Source of the DNA: Paragordius varius | Taxonomy: Eukaryota; Nematomorpha | Direction: 5' to 3' | Assembly: GCA_964247055.1 (NCBI GenBank) | Contig: OZ176053.1 | Coordinates: forward strand, 10,540,001-10,604,000 | Length of the DNA: 64,000 nucleotides | Part shown: in pieces, positions 1 to 11,420 of the stretch | Layout of the letters: the number at the start of each line of letters is the position of its first letter | Numbering within the stretch: the first letter of the stretch is position 1 | Program-made: the position numbers and the translations under genes | The notes under the pieces: generated by a model | The model's database searches: none | Told to the model about the DNA's origin: nothing | Seen by the model: the letters and a program-made list of their open reading frames with translations, nothing else

Positions 1-581
1 CTTTTAGATATTTTTGTGATAAAATTTTTCAACTAACAAACTAGAGTGGAAAAACAAAAAAATTGGTAATTATTTCAAAAAATGTTTGAATTCCAATTGC
101 GATTTCAACCTCACCAAATATAATTTACTTCACAGTGTGAAAAAATGAGGGTTACTTTCATATTCAAGAAAGCTACTGCTAAAGTTTTATATGCAATCAA
201 ATTTCTTTTGCGTTGCACCGCTAACTTTGGAAAATTTGAAACGAGGAAATGAGCAAATCCAAAATTTATGATAATTTAATAAAACTAACTCAAAATTTCA
301 TATTATATAAATATTTAAATATTGATAAATGGAAATTGCTTGATCACTTATATAGTTCAAATAGTGTTTAAAAATTACAGTATTTTATTTTTTTTAAAAA
401 AATAGCCATTTAAACTTAACATTAGCGAAAAAACCGGTAAAAATGCATTCCGGTCTCTATATTAAAGAAAAGAAATGCATTAAAATATGACAAAATTAAT
501 TAAAAAAATTACAAAAAGAATGTTTGAACAACCGGTTATTTAACCAGGTTAGTTTATAAACAGATTATGGTTGCTTGATTA
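1..581. other. AT-rich stretch, nothing recognised
   Basis: I see no coding exon, RNA gene or clear repeat here. The stretch is AT-rich and ends where the inverted-repeat element begins. Confidence 0.5.
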
Positions 582-1622
582 CACTAGACCACAAATTTTT
601 TCGTCACTCGAGTTTTATGCATTTTCTGATATTTATTATCATTTTAACAGTAAATCTGAGATAAAAATTATAATTCCATCTAAGATATTTGTATAATTTG
701 TTTTTTATGATTATGCGCCCTCTTTATAAATTTACTAAAAAAAATGTTTTTCCTTGAAAATATACAACAAATGCCCATTTGTAATATATCATTCGAAAGT
801 GTATTATAAACTCTATAAAACGCATACAAATATGTTTTACATCATAATTAATATTGGAGAAAGTGAAAAACCGGCGAAGCGAGAGCGTTTTTGTCAAAAA
901 ATATATTTTTACTACCAATGGATGAAAATAACTCAAACTTTGTATAGATGGCAATGAATGTCGAAACACTAATTTATTGCTTTTATATCATTCAAAACAG
1001 CCATTTTTAATTTTGTGTTTTTTAAAAAATACCATCCCATTTATATTAATTATTTTCTTTGGAAAGCTTATAATTTCAAAATTTTAAAGACTACAAATAC
1101 AATTTATGGTATATTAGTGTTATAGCCATAATGTAATAAATTTATAGTAATAACTCTGCATTTTACTATCCAGTAGGTAAAATAATTATGATAATAATAA
1201 TTTTAAAGCAAACCAAAAGCTTTAAAAATTTTTCAAAATAAAATACTAATGTAATCGTAATATTTATATTAAAATAATTTACATGATTTTTAAATTAGTT
1301 TGTCTATGCAAATTTTTGACTTAAAAATTTTGACCATATAAAGCAAATAACTTTTACATCAGGTTGACTAAATGACTTATTACCATTCAAAAGATTCAAC
1401 TTTTTGCGCTCTTTCGAATGATGGCTCTATCTGAAACTTTTAATTTAATAATTTTGAATTTAATGTTAAATCGGGCCCAAATATTTTAAATAGTAATAAT
1501 ATAAAATTCTTAGGTTTTAAACCATTTTTTTTCAGATAAACTTATTGCCTTAATGAAATAAATTTTAAATTCACAAGAATGGCACTTTAAAAAAGCCAAA
1601 ATTTATTGCCTATTGTAATGTT

Positions 1623-1635
1623 ACAAACAGGTTGA
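1623..1635. repeat. Target-site duplication, 3' side of the LINE
   Basis: ACAAACAGGTTGA is identical to 4983-4995, directly flanking the LINE. Confidence 0.88.
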
Positions 1636-4600
1636 TGGATGGATAATTTTAGGATTCCATATTCGGAATTTTATATCCATGAAGTAGCTTCCTCCATAAA
1701 CTACGATCTTTACATTGTTCTGTGGAAAGGCTACGTTGATTCAAGTCCATTTTTATATTATCATTATAAGAAAAGAGTGGTCGTCCCTTTCTTCTATTGC
1801 CATCAACATTAATGTTTTCAACAGTTTTTAACGGATGGGTGGCGTCTCTTCTCTGAGTATGACCGTATAGACGCAATCTGTTAGTTTGAATTATATAATC
1901 GATTTTATCGTTTTCTTTAATGAAAATTGGTATTTCTGGTGTACGAAAGCAGCTTTTGAGTATTCGATTCTCACTGGTTAGGAGTTTTGTTTGATTTGTT
2001 TTGTTTAATGCCCAGGTTTCAGAACCATAGGTAAGAGCAGGTCTTATTCCTGCCTTGTAAAGATACCATTTATTACGATTGTTAACATGTTTGTTTTGGA
2101 AAACATATTTTAATTGATTATATTTTATCCAACCTTGTTGTATTCTTCTTTTGATAGCCTTTTGTGGGCTTCCCTGAGATGATATGACATCTCCTAGGTA
2201 TACGAAGGAGTCAACCAATTCGATGTCATGTCCATCAATGTTAAGTAGCTTTGGTCGATTAAAATTTTTATTGCTTGGGTCTAAGCAATTTAAGCATTTA
2301 AAATTAATTACATTTGTTAACTTGTCTTTTATTTTAGAGCACTTTTTGTGTACCCACAATTGACATGATATGCATTTAATGGAATTTGAACGTACTTCCT
2401 TACTGCAAATGGAACAGGGGTATCTGGGTGTTTCACTTTCACCCGTTATCATTATTTTTGTTTTTGTGGCGTTTATGATCATTCCATATTGTTTAAGGCA
2501 TTTCTTCCACTTGGAATATGTATTTACCAGTTGATCCCATGATCGTGTCGTTATCACGAGGTCGTCGGCAAATAACATTTCCCAAGGGCATTCACTTCTT
2601 ATGTCTTGCGTTGCCGCATCCATTATAGTTATAAAAAGGAGTGGACTAAGGACTGAACCCTGATGTAGTCCAGCGTTTGTTGGGAAATTGTTTGTATTGC
2701 CAATATTGGTTCTAACGTTGGTTGTTGTATTTTTATAGAGTAGTAATAAAATTTGTATAGTATGTTCTTCTATTCCCTTTTTACGTAGTGCCCATTGAAT
2801 TGTGGAGCGTGGTATTTGGTCAAACGCACGTTCCAGATCTACAAAGACATGATATAGCTTTTGTTTCTTTTCCAGATATTTTTCTTGTAAGCGTCTTAGG
2901 ATGAACAAGGGATCAATTGTGCTACTGTTTGGACGGAATGCAAACTGATTTGAATCTAAGCTTATAAGTTTTCTCAGCCTGTTTTCTAAAATATTTTCGA
3001 ATATTTTTAGTGTGTGTTCTAGAAGTTTTAAAGGTCGGTAGGACGATGTTTTTAAACGATCGCCTTTATTTTTATAAATGGGGATTATTATGCTGTTCTT
3101 CCAATCGTTGGGAGTTTGGTTTGTAATTATTATTTGGTTAAAGAGTTTTGTTAGATATTCTGCAGTGTTTGTGATGGGTCGAATGAGGTCGACTGAAAGG
3201 CTGCTTGGGCCTGGAGCTTTGTTACTTTTTAATTTATTGATTGCAGTTGTGACTTCATCTATGGTGATTTCTTGTATGGGACCAGCTACTGGTGAAACCA
3301 TGCTAATTTGTTTGGTCGGGTTTACTTGGTTGAGTTGTTTTTCTAAGTTCGTTTTCCAAATTTCTTTGACTTTCGAGGGATTCGTTATTATATTATCATT
3401 ATCATCTTTAATACATTTTATGGTTTTAACATCTTTATTACTATTGTTAAGGTTTTTGAGTCTTTTAAAAATCGTTTGGTTTTTAAAGTCTTTTTCTAAA
3501 CTTTCAGCGATTTTAATGGATTTTTCATTCATAGCGTGTCGAATGGCTTTCTGGACCTCTCGTTTTTTGTCATCATAAACTTTTTTATCATCATTATTTT
3601 TCGAGCTTTTCCATTTTTTATATGCTTCGCCTTTTTCACGCAACAATGGTTTTATTTCATTTTTCCACCACCAGCTTTTCCGTTGCCTCATTGGTTTAGT
3701 AAAGCCACAATGTATTTTAGCAGATGTTAGAATTGTGCTTTTAAAATTTTTCCATAGAGTTTCAACATTGTTTTGTTCGGGAATATTTAACGCTGTGTTT
3801 TTGGTGTATTCAGTTAATAATTTTGACTCCTTTAACTTTGCTATGTTTATTTTTTGGGGTTGGAATGCGGTCTTACGGCTTTTCTCGATGATTAGAAATG
3901 CTGTTATTAGCTTGTGTTGGTAGGAGGGTTGATAGTAAGTTTTGATGTTTGTTAAATGTTTCCTAATGTTTTTGGGAATTAATATGAAGTCTATCATAGA
4001 TGAGTGATCACCAGAATTATATGTTATATGCTGGTTGCTTTTTTTCTTAAAATGGGTATTTGCGACTATGAGTTGATTTGCAATGCAAAAGTCTAGCAAA
4101 CTCTCGCCCATCTTATCGAGGGTTCCGACGCCATTTCCACCATGCACGCCATGGTATTCATTACTATCATTATTAATATGGCAATTAAAATCACCACCAA
4201 CAAAAGTTTGTTCGCTAGAAGAAGTTTTGTTCATCAAATCATAGAGGGCTTCCCAATATTCGTTTTTTGATGCTTCGCTTAGACCAGATTGTGGTGCGTA
4301 AGTTGAAACTATATTTATTACATTATCATTCATCAATATTTTTATTTGAATCATTCTTGGATTATGTCTTATTACATCAATTATGTTATCACGGTAGATG
4401 TTTTTAATGAAAATCGCAACACCACCTTGTCCCTTGTCATTTCCTTCAAAGAATAGTGTATAATCGTCTAAGCTTTTCAATCCCTCTCCTTTCAATCTGG
4501 CCTCTTGGATGCAACATATATCTATATTGTTATGACTAAGAGTGTTTGTTACCATTAATATTTTGTTAACGAGGGTACCCACATTCCAAGTAGCAAATTT

Positions 4601-4982
4601 CAGAACTGTTTTGTTATTATTACTAACGGTATTATTTATTTTCATAGTTTTGGTAGTTTTTATTATAATATATATCAGAAAATATAGGGTATAAAAGTGT
4701 AAATAGGAAATATTATCAATAAATAGGAAATATTATCAAAATAATTATTATTATAAGTTGAATTATTATTGTTATTTGAGATGTTGATAGGTTTTAATGT
4801 TCTTTCAAATTCATATTCATATTATTATACTTCATGGTTTATTGAGGCAATTTTTTACGTAACACATGCCCTTGTGTACAACTAATGATTTTACAGATCA
4901 TTAGAAAACTGGCCTTTGCCGTTAGCGCATTTTCATGCCCCAGCCAACACCACGGGGAGGTGGCAATAGGACTTTGTTGGCC
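1636..4982 (-). mobile_element. Apparently full-length RTE-like LINE
   Basis: This is a 3.35-kb non-LTR retrotransposon on the minus strand. A perfect 13-bp direct repeat, ACAAACAGGTTGA, lies at 1623-1635 and 4983-4995 and marks the target-site duplication. From its 5' end (4982) it has about 337 nt of leader, noticeably richer in GC than the surroundings, then one long ORF (4645-1649). Only 13 nt of 3' tail follow the stop, ending in a TCCA-type short repeat. A single endonuclease/RT ORF, a total length near 3.3 kb and a minimal 3' UTR ending in a short repeat are typical of the RTE group. The clade is inferred, since I could not build a tree. It sits inside an older inverted-repeat element. 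Confidence 0.88.
1649..4645 (-). CDS. LINE ORF: APE endonuclease, reverse transcriptase, zinc finger (998 aa)
   Basis: This is an uninterrupted 998-aa polyprotein. Residues 1 to about 250 form an APE-type endonuclease with the motifs TWNVGT, CIQEAR, STYAPQ, GGDFNCHI and IDFIL. The usual SDH near the domain end reads YQH (context PSYQHKLITAF), so the aspartate is replaced. The reverse transcriptase spans about 470-720 and keeps its catalytic residues: FVDLERAFD near 601 and FADD near 691. Other RT motifs are SSYRPLKLLEHTLKIFENIL and GLHQGSVLSPLLF. A PHD-like zinc finger follows at about 741-787, with two CxxC pairs, WVHKKC and a final CLNC. The C-terminal part ends in the RLYGH and KGRP motifs shared by this LINE group. 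The element could be recently active. The first ATG is used because no upstream in-frame start fits the endonuclease fold. Confidence 0.9.
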   Translation of the reverse strand: MKINNTVSNNNKTVLKFATWNVGTLVNKILMVTNTLSHNNIDICCIQEARLKGEGLKSLDDYTLFFEGNDKGQGGVAIFIKNIYRDNIIDVIRHNPRMIQIKILMNDNVINIVSTYAPQSGLSEASKNEYWEALYDLMNKTSSSEQTFVGGDFNCHINNDSNEYHGVHGGNGVGTLDKMGESLLDFCIANQLIVANTHFKKKSNQHITYNSGDHSSMIDFILIPKNIRKHLTNIKTYYQPSYQHKLITAFLIIEKSRKTAFQPQKINIAKLKESKLLTEYTKNTALNIPEQNNVETLWKNFKSTILTSAKIHCGFTKPMRQRKSWWWKNEIKPLLREKGEAYKKWKSSKNNDDKKVYDDKKREVQKAIRHAMNEKSIKIAESLEKDFKNQTIFKRLKNLNNSNKDVKTIKCIKDDNDNIITNPSKVKEIWKTNLEKQLNQVNPTKQISMVSPVAGPIQEITIDEVTTAINKLKSNKAPGPSSLSVDLIRPITNTAEYLTKLFNQIIITNQTPNDWKNSIIIPIYKNKGDRLKTSSYRPLKLLEHTLKIFENILENRLRKLISLDSNQFAFRPNSSTIDPLFILRRLQEKYLEKKQKLYHVFVDLERAFDQIPRSTIQWALRKKGIEEHTIQILLLLYKNTTTNVRTNIGNTNNFPTNAGLHQGSVLSPLLFITIMDAATQDIRSECPWEMLFADDLVITTRSWDQLVNTYSKWKKCLKQYGMIINATKTKIMITGESETPRYPCSICSKEVRSNSIKCISCQLWVHKKCSKIKDKLTNVINFKCLNCLDPSNKNFNRPKLLNIDGHDIELVDSFVYLGDVISSQGSPQKAIKRRIQQGWIKYNQLKYVFQNKHVNNRNKWYLYKAGIRPALTYGSETWALNKTNQTKLLTSENRILKSCFRTPEIPIFIKENDKIDYIIQTNRLRLYGHTQRRDATHPLKTVENINVDGNRRKGRPLFSYNDNIKMDLNQRSLSTEQCKDRSLWRKLLHGYKIPNMES

Positions 4983-4995
4983 ACAAACAGGTTGA
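4983..4995. repeat. Target-site duplication, 5' side of the LINE
   Basis: ACAAACAGGTTGA is identical to 1623-1635. Removing the LINE and one copy gives a continuous AT-rich sequence. Confidence 0.88.
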
Positions 4996-5447
4996 ACAAT
5001 TTTTAAATATTTTTTCAAAAAATGGTTATTTTTTTGGAATGTCACTCAATATTACGAAAACTTGGCGGCATGTGATTCCCATGATGTGTCAAAAATAGAT
5101 TTTCATGCATTGCAGATATTTTTTAGGTATTTTTTTATTAAAAATTTTAATAATTACGGTTTAGTTGGTCTAGTGTGAATTATAGATATTGAAAACTTAA
5201 TATTTAAATTATTTTACGCTTTATATGTTTGATAAGTAGTACAAGTTTGAAATTATTTTAATATATTTTATTGACCTTAACTATTTAAAAATAATTAATT
5301 AATTATAAATCAATTATCTATATAAAAGATATAAATTTACTAATTTATATAAATAAAATAAATGTAAAAAATATATATAAAAATTTCGATTTGATAATTA
5401 ATATATTTACATATTGATTGACTTCGCAATTTATTTATGATTTTGTA

Positions 5448-5999
5448 CTAAACATAAGATTTTGATGTGGTACCTTCAAGATAGCTAATTGCCTATATTT
5501 ATATAGATATAGAGGTACTTTATTAATCCCAGGTAAGTATAAAATTGAGCTAAGAATAGGTATTCGTCGTAGAAAGGATATAACCACAGGGAAAAAACCT
5601 CTAATAAAAAGACATTTGTAAATTTATTAATTTTAAACAATTTAAATAATAATTACCCAAAAAGCATAACAAATCCGTAACTTTCAACAAAAAAACCGAT
5701 TAATGGCCATCCCATCAACACTAATGCTATACCGGTTGCAAATCCCAAACTTCCCTTCCATTTATGTTTTTGAAAAAAAAATTTGATTGTTCGCTCAAAG
5801 CCAATAACTGATATAAGGCCACATATAAATAAAAGCTAAATTTTAATAAAACTAATACGTTTCCAATCGCCAAAAGGGCTTTGTCAAAAAAGAATAAAAC
5901 ACCAAGAACAATAAAAAGGATGCCAAAGGTGACTAATCCAATCCCAATTTCTAAAATTATAAATAATACGTCACTTTGTAAATCGTTTATTTGGATCAT
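5448..5999 (-). CDS. GOLT1B: Vesicle transport protein GOT1, with three micro-introns
   Basis: GOT1 is a small four-helix membrane protein of ER-Golgi vesicle traffic. Exons on the minus strand are 5999-5975, 5950-5859, 5835-5657, 5600-5519 and 5492-5448. Introns are 24, 23, 56 and 26 nt, all GT-AG. The spliced product is 140 aa, against about 138 in human. It keeps the family sequence throughout: LQKIGIGL, GVLFFFDKALLAIGN, VIGFERTIKFFFQKHKWKG, LMGWPLIGF, GFFPVVISFLRRIPIL and a LPGI motif before a short hydrophilic tail. The 24-nt first intron is a multiple of three without a stop, so the unspliced frame stays open (+8 residues). The other short introns break the frame. AATAAA on the minus strand (5435-5430) lies 13 nt past the stop. 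The gene is flanked by repeats and has no close gene neighbour. Confidence 0.93.
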
Positions 6000-6782
6000 G
6001 TGGTTAGCATGTTGAGACTTTACCGTATCATATGAAATAATTAATTCACTATGTACAGATTAAAATTGGACATATAATTATAATATGTCCTATTTATATT
6101 TTGTACCATACTCATATTTTTTGGGATATTTATAATTCAGTTTTATTTACTTTTGCGCTCGGCTCATATCGATATTTACAGCACCTATTATAGCAATTTA
6201 TTTCGCAGACCTAAGATTTCACCCCAAAACCTAATAAAATATATGAAAATAAAAAAATATAATGTATATTAAATTTAAATCTAAGATCCGATAATTTAGA
6301 TGTTGGAACCTCTCAAGCGTGTTTCCTTATATAAAAGACAAAGTGCCGAGATTTTAGGTGAGTTTTTTCAGAACATTAGTATAAAAAAATATACCAATTT
6401 ATATATATCAATAAAAAAAGAAAACAATGTTTGGCGCATTAGTTTGATTAAATTTGTCAATGCTTATTAGCTAAATATTTAGCCTATTTTCTTATATTTA
6501 AAATAGAGTTTTTCAATATTATCTAATTTGTGGCTTGGGCAGCTATTCTCATTTTGAATCGAAGATTACATTGGCAATGAATGTGATTAGTTTAATCACC
6601 AAAAATTTACACTTCATGAGCCGTTTTTGCGGATTACCTATTGAGGTAGATTTGTAATCGAGAGCTAGATCTTGAGAATAAACTACTGCTTAGAAAATTA
6701 TACAATTTACTTATTAACCATCATTGTTATCCCCTATTAGATAAAAAATGTTAAATTATTAATTTGTCACAAACACGATAAA
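6000..6782. other. AT-rich stretch upstream of GOT1
   Basis: This presumably holds the GOT1 promoter and 5' UTR. I found no other gene or clear repeat before the MITE begins at 6783. Confidence 0.45.
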
Positions 6783-7307
6783 CATTTCGATTCAATTTGG
6801 GGTATTTAAATACCCCAGACTTAATTTAAGATTCGTAAAAACCACAGAAGGAAACGGTAATTTATGCTTCTGTTAAATATTATATAAATATGCCAATATA
6901 TATAACTATATTTCATTTTGAAAAAAACATGTCAAAGTATTTCGACGGCATTTTAATTTTATAAAATTTTTGCAAAATATCATCTTCCTTAAGTTTTAAG
7001 GGTAAAATTATAGCTATTTTTAAATTACATCTAACATTGATATAAAAAATGGTTTCATTTGCATTATTTTTCATTTTATCATTGCACACAAGTCTAACTA
7101 AATTTTTACCTTTGGTTAGCACAAAATAAGTTATATCGAATATTTATTTTTTTTTTAAATATTTCTGCTTATTAATGTTATATAAGTGCTAAACTTTGCC
7201 ATGGTTTCGATTCCTTCCATATTTTTTAAATATATTTTAAACAGGCTTGGGGCAACCAACCACCTCAATTTAAATGAAAGACTAAAATGGTGTGTTGTAT
7301 TCAAGTA
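6783..7307 (+). mobile_element. TTAA-type MITE, copy 1 (diverged)
   Basis: This is the most diverged of six copies of a ~500-575 bp non-coding element. The left end has TTGGGGTATTTAAATACCCC. The right end has the ...GTATTCAAGTA|TTAA signature of the others, next to TTAA at 7308-7311. Shared internal blocks include GGAAACGGT, TTTTACCTTT and TTATATAAGTGC. Confidence 0.8.
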
Positions 7308-10300
7308 TTAAGATGCAAATTGGCGTCTGTCACTGAATCACCGTTGAACGGTGTTAAGGGCAGCAGGGAATGGCTTTTGTGAAGAGACGTGGGTCTACTA
7401 TGACCTATTGCTACAAACTGATATTAAACTGCTTGGTGTTAGAACTCTTACTTAAGTTAATTTATTAAAAAGACTCTATATTTGTCTATTTTTCAAAAAA
7501 TAGCAACGAAGAAGTGAGATGCGGATTTCTTTACACTTATGCATCTAAAAAAATTTTTTCCTTAAGCGCCCATAATACTGGAGATATTTTTATAAAACAT
7601 CACCTTAATCACTGTAATATATTTATTCTCAGATATAAAACCCTAAAAGGTAGTGAAGTTTTAACTACAAAAGTATAGATTTATAAAATTTTGATAATTT
7701 TTTTTCCCAAAACAACCTTTTAACCAGGAGTTAAATTTTTAGCCTATTAATTCAACCCAAAATGTAATATAAAAAATAAAAGGGTAAGGTAGATTTTTTA
7801 TAAACAAATATTTTATATAAATTGTGGATCTAGTTTTTAATGTATATTTCATGATGTTCCGCATGGTATTAGACTTTATACACACTGTTATTAAGTGCCT
7901 TAATTTGTGTAAGGCCACAATAGTATGTATTTTTTAAGAGAATAATAAAGAATGTAATTAAAATTAATTGAAAAAGCACATACTTTATTAACATTTTTTC
8001 GTGCGACGACGCTTATCGATTTTTGGACTTTGTACAAATAAATGTGCTTCCAGATATTAATCCCATATTGAGATTTGATACATTTCATATTATATTTGAA
8101 TGGATCAATGTACTTGAAAGTCTGATTAAATATTCTATTGATGATTCTTGAATCACAATTTTTTACATTCTCATATATTTACCATTTATTGTTTTGTCCC
8201 AAAATTTTATGTGGTTTATAAATTCTTATCAATGATCGAAATATCGATAATACATAAAAAAATTTGAGATAGTAGCCTCAGTGCCTTTTATACAATTAAT
8301 CCATGAAAACTTGGAGGTTCTTAAACATTGTAAATTGTGATACCTGAAAGTCATTTATGTGTGATGTATAACAATTCCAGGGCAAATATGCATAAACAGG
8401 TTTAATTAAATTATATTTTAATTTTTATCTCTCGTTTTTGATTTTATTTTAAATTTTTTTGTTCAAAAATTATTTATTCTTTCTTGAAATAGGTAATAGT
8501 ATTAAATTATGCGAAGCTAATTGACCCTTTCTAATTTCACGAATATTTTGATTTTGGGCTATATTAATAACTTTAGACCCCAGCCCTAAAGTGCCTTCTA
8601 GGTCTTAATTTACTTTTTTATTTAGAGACAGGTCTGCAATATTTGCCGGTATTATAGAGGTCACGACCCTTGAGACAAAAAAATATTTTATTTGGTCATT
8701 CTAAATGTTTTATTCAATACTACTGGTGTTTATATGTTAAAGATTTGGATATTTAGCAATTTAATTCATACAAAGTATATTACCCCAAATTTGTTTCATG
8801 GGTTTTTATTTGAAACATAATTTTATATATCTAATGTATAAATTCCAATTTTTATGCACCACTAATTAATTATTTTGATTTTAGAATTTTCCAAAACTAT
8901 ATACCTTGTTAACACATTTCTTTTTACCAATGTTGTTAGCGCATTAGTAAAATCACAAATATATATGTATAGATTTATATATTGAATATTGGAATAATAA
9001 TCTAATTAACTGGTGAGATGACACATATTTTGACATTTTGCAAATTTATTAAATTAAAATTGTTATAATTTTAAATCATCCACATTATTCGTTAACCATA
9101 ACATTTATTTTTATCACATTGTTTCTATATGTTTCTTTTATGTTGTAATCCTAAAATATAATTTTCATTTTTATTGATTTTGTAAAATATATTATTTATA
9201 TAGATAGATAGATTAGATATTGGATATTTGGTTGGTTTTTTATCCTATTGAATAGTATGTATGTAATACGTCTTTTATTATCATAGTTCATTTCCTTTAG
9301 TAAATAGTAGTAGCGATCGTCAATATTATCATTTAAAGTTAAGTTTTTTAATATATATCTATCTAAACATTTATTGAATAATAATGGATAAAAACAATTA
9401 TATCAATATTTGATATATCTATGCTTGCTCTCTCTCGTTTTAATTTTTATTTCATTACGTATTTTCAGGACAATGGTGTCATGGGGTTAAATTTCAATTT
9501 TACGTTTTGAATAAAATTTAAGATGTCGGATATCAGTTAATCCGTTTTAATATCTTTTATGTTAAAATCAGATGGTCAATTTTTATTTAAACTTTGTAGC
9601 AATATTAGTACAATGGTGCTATTCATGAATGTTTTACAGACACATTATTTTATCTTATATTAAATATCACAGACTTATTGACTTATTTTATTGGCAGTGG
9701 TTCATTTTTAAATTCATAGTTGCGCTTTAAACTTTTGCTCACAATAATAATGGAAAAAGCATACGACTTTTTTTTTCAAAAATGCGTGACAAAATTTTAG
9801 CTAAAAATATGATTTGAATTCAATTTATATTTTATGACACGACGCAAATTTTTTGGTATTTACTGAAAGCGTTTTTAACTTTATTAAATATATTAAATTA
9901 TCTTATTCCATTATTTAATCGTTAGGTATTTTTAGTTTTGTATTTTTGAAACTACTCTCCAAAATCTATAATCTTTCTGAATATATTGTATAAAAATTAT
10001 TTTTATTTTTTTACGCTATATTTGAAATAGCTTTATTTAATTATTTAATGGGCTTAATTTATAGGCGAATCTTGGTATGTGTTGTGTTAATTACATCTCA
10101 ATTTAATTTCTAAATAATTTTGAGTAATTATTATATATTCAAAGTATTAGGTTCTCCGAAAATTCTTAAGACCTTTTTAAACCATATATTTAATGTAGGG
10201 AAAATGCGCTGATGCGGTTATCACTCTATTGAGTGTATAATTAGTCTTTATGTAGTGAAGTAGGTCCTTATTCATGGTGCTAATTCTTGTATGATATTTC

Positions 10301-10380
10301 ATATAAAATAATTTTCTATATATAATAATGCATAACCTGTGATGCAGTTGATCGCTTAAATGAGTGTTTGTCCAAAAATC
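7308..10380. other. AT-rich gene desert
   Basis: No gene is recognised. At 7315-7425 there is a short, more GC-rich island containing a perfect 15-nt palindrome, CACCGTTGAACGGTG (7342-7356), of unknown nature. The rest is low-complexity AT-rich sequence. Confidence 0.45.
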
Positions 10381-10389
10381 GTAGGATTA

Positions 10390-11420
10390 AAAAACCCTAC
10401 GTCAATTCCTAATTAGGTTTGATTAAATAATTTGCTAAAACCTAACCCAGATTTCTAATAGTATTTAGAAATATCTGGAATAATCATAGATTCCATATGT
10501 TCCTATAAGTTCTTGGAAATATTGCTTAAAAACTAAAAAAATGTTCTATGGCGGCGCATTTATCAGGCCTAAAACTTTACTTAGCGACTTATTAAAATAA
10601 CCCCCTATATCAAAATATTTGTTTTTCAAGGGGTCATAAATATTTTACTTTATTGAATCATATTCTCATAGGGTTTCTGAAATTTGCCTCTAAAGGCATG
10701 CTGTATCGATATAATGATGCAGTTTTACGCGGGTAGCCCCCTAACCAGGCGCGAAACAAAAAACGCTCGATTAAAATTTTTGACTTAATTCGATACCCGG
10801 AATCATGATTGATTCCATTTGCTCTCGTGGGATTTTCGAAAAATTGCTTCAAAATCAAAAAGTCATTCTATGGTGGCGCATTTTTCAGGGAAAGGGTTTA
10901 ATATAGGGTAATTCAATAAAACTACTTCAATTTTTGCTTTACTACGGGTAATATTTCAAGCCCTTATTTTCATATGGTTTAAAAAGTTTTCTAAATTTTG
11001 CCTCCAAAGTCACGCTGTATCGATATGGTGGCACAGTTGTAGGCGGGGATCCCTTAACCCAGAAATATAAAAGTTCAATAAAAAATTTGCCTTTTTAGGG
11101 GAATACTTGGAATCATCTTTCCATATCTTCCTAATAGTTTTTGGAAGAATGGCATTAAAACTAAATAATAGTTCAATTATAGCGCATTTTTTAGGGCGTA
11201 AAGGGCTTAATTAACGAATTTAAAAAAACTGCTCGACTTAAATTTTTGCCTTTTACGGGTAATATTTCAGGCCCTATTAAACTTATATGGCCTGATAAGT
11301 TTTCTGAAAATTAACTTATAAAAAAAACGCACGACTAAAATTTTTGCCTAATAGGGAATACCTGGAATCCTCATTGAATTTACGGTCTCATACCTTGGGC
11401 GAAAAAAGATTCAATAAATT
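10390..11420. repeat. Diverged tandem repeat, unit about 305-322 bp
   Basis: Landmarks recur in the same order. GCGCAT lies near 10554, 10876 and 11182 (spacings 322 and 306). CTGTATCGATAT lies near 10701 and 11014 (313). 'Gxxxxxxx CCTAACCxxG' boundaries and 'ATACCTGGAATC/ATACCCGGAATC' blocks also repeat. About three strongly diverged units are present, like an old satellite fragment or a tandemly duplicated element. Confidence 0.65.

Larger units (their letters stand above)
582..5175. mobile_element. Non-coding inverted-repeat element (copy 1), split by the LINE
   Basis: The ends carry a 10-bp inverted repeat: CACTAGACCA at 582-591 and its reverse complement TGGTCTAGTG at 5166-5175. The left part (582 to about 1570) is clearly related to 49885-50623, sharing for example the blocks TGCATTTTCTGAT, AACCAAAAGCTTT and AATTTAATG in the same order. 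A ~270-bp segment near 700-960 is missing from the second copy. Without the LINE inserted at 1636-4982 the element would be about 1.2 kb. No transposase is visible. The right boundary rests on the short inverted repeat only and is less certain than the left. Confidence 0.5.

Noticed and set aside
3078-3923. Three hydrophobic plus-strand ORFs looking like membrane proteins
   Set aside because: They are the antisense of the intact LINE reverse transcriptase and endonuclease.
5727-5999. A 90-aa single-exon membrane protein at GOT1
   Set aside because: The unspliced frame departs from the family after AIGN. Splicing the 24-, 23-, 56- and 26-nt introns gives full-length GOT1.
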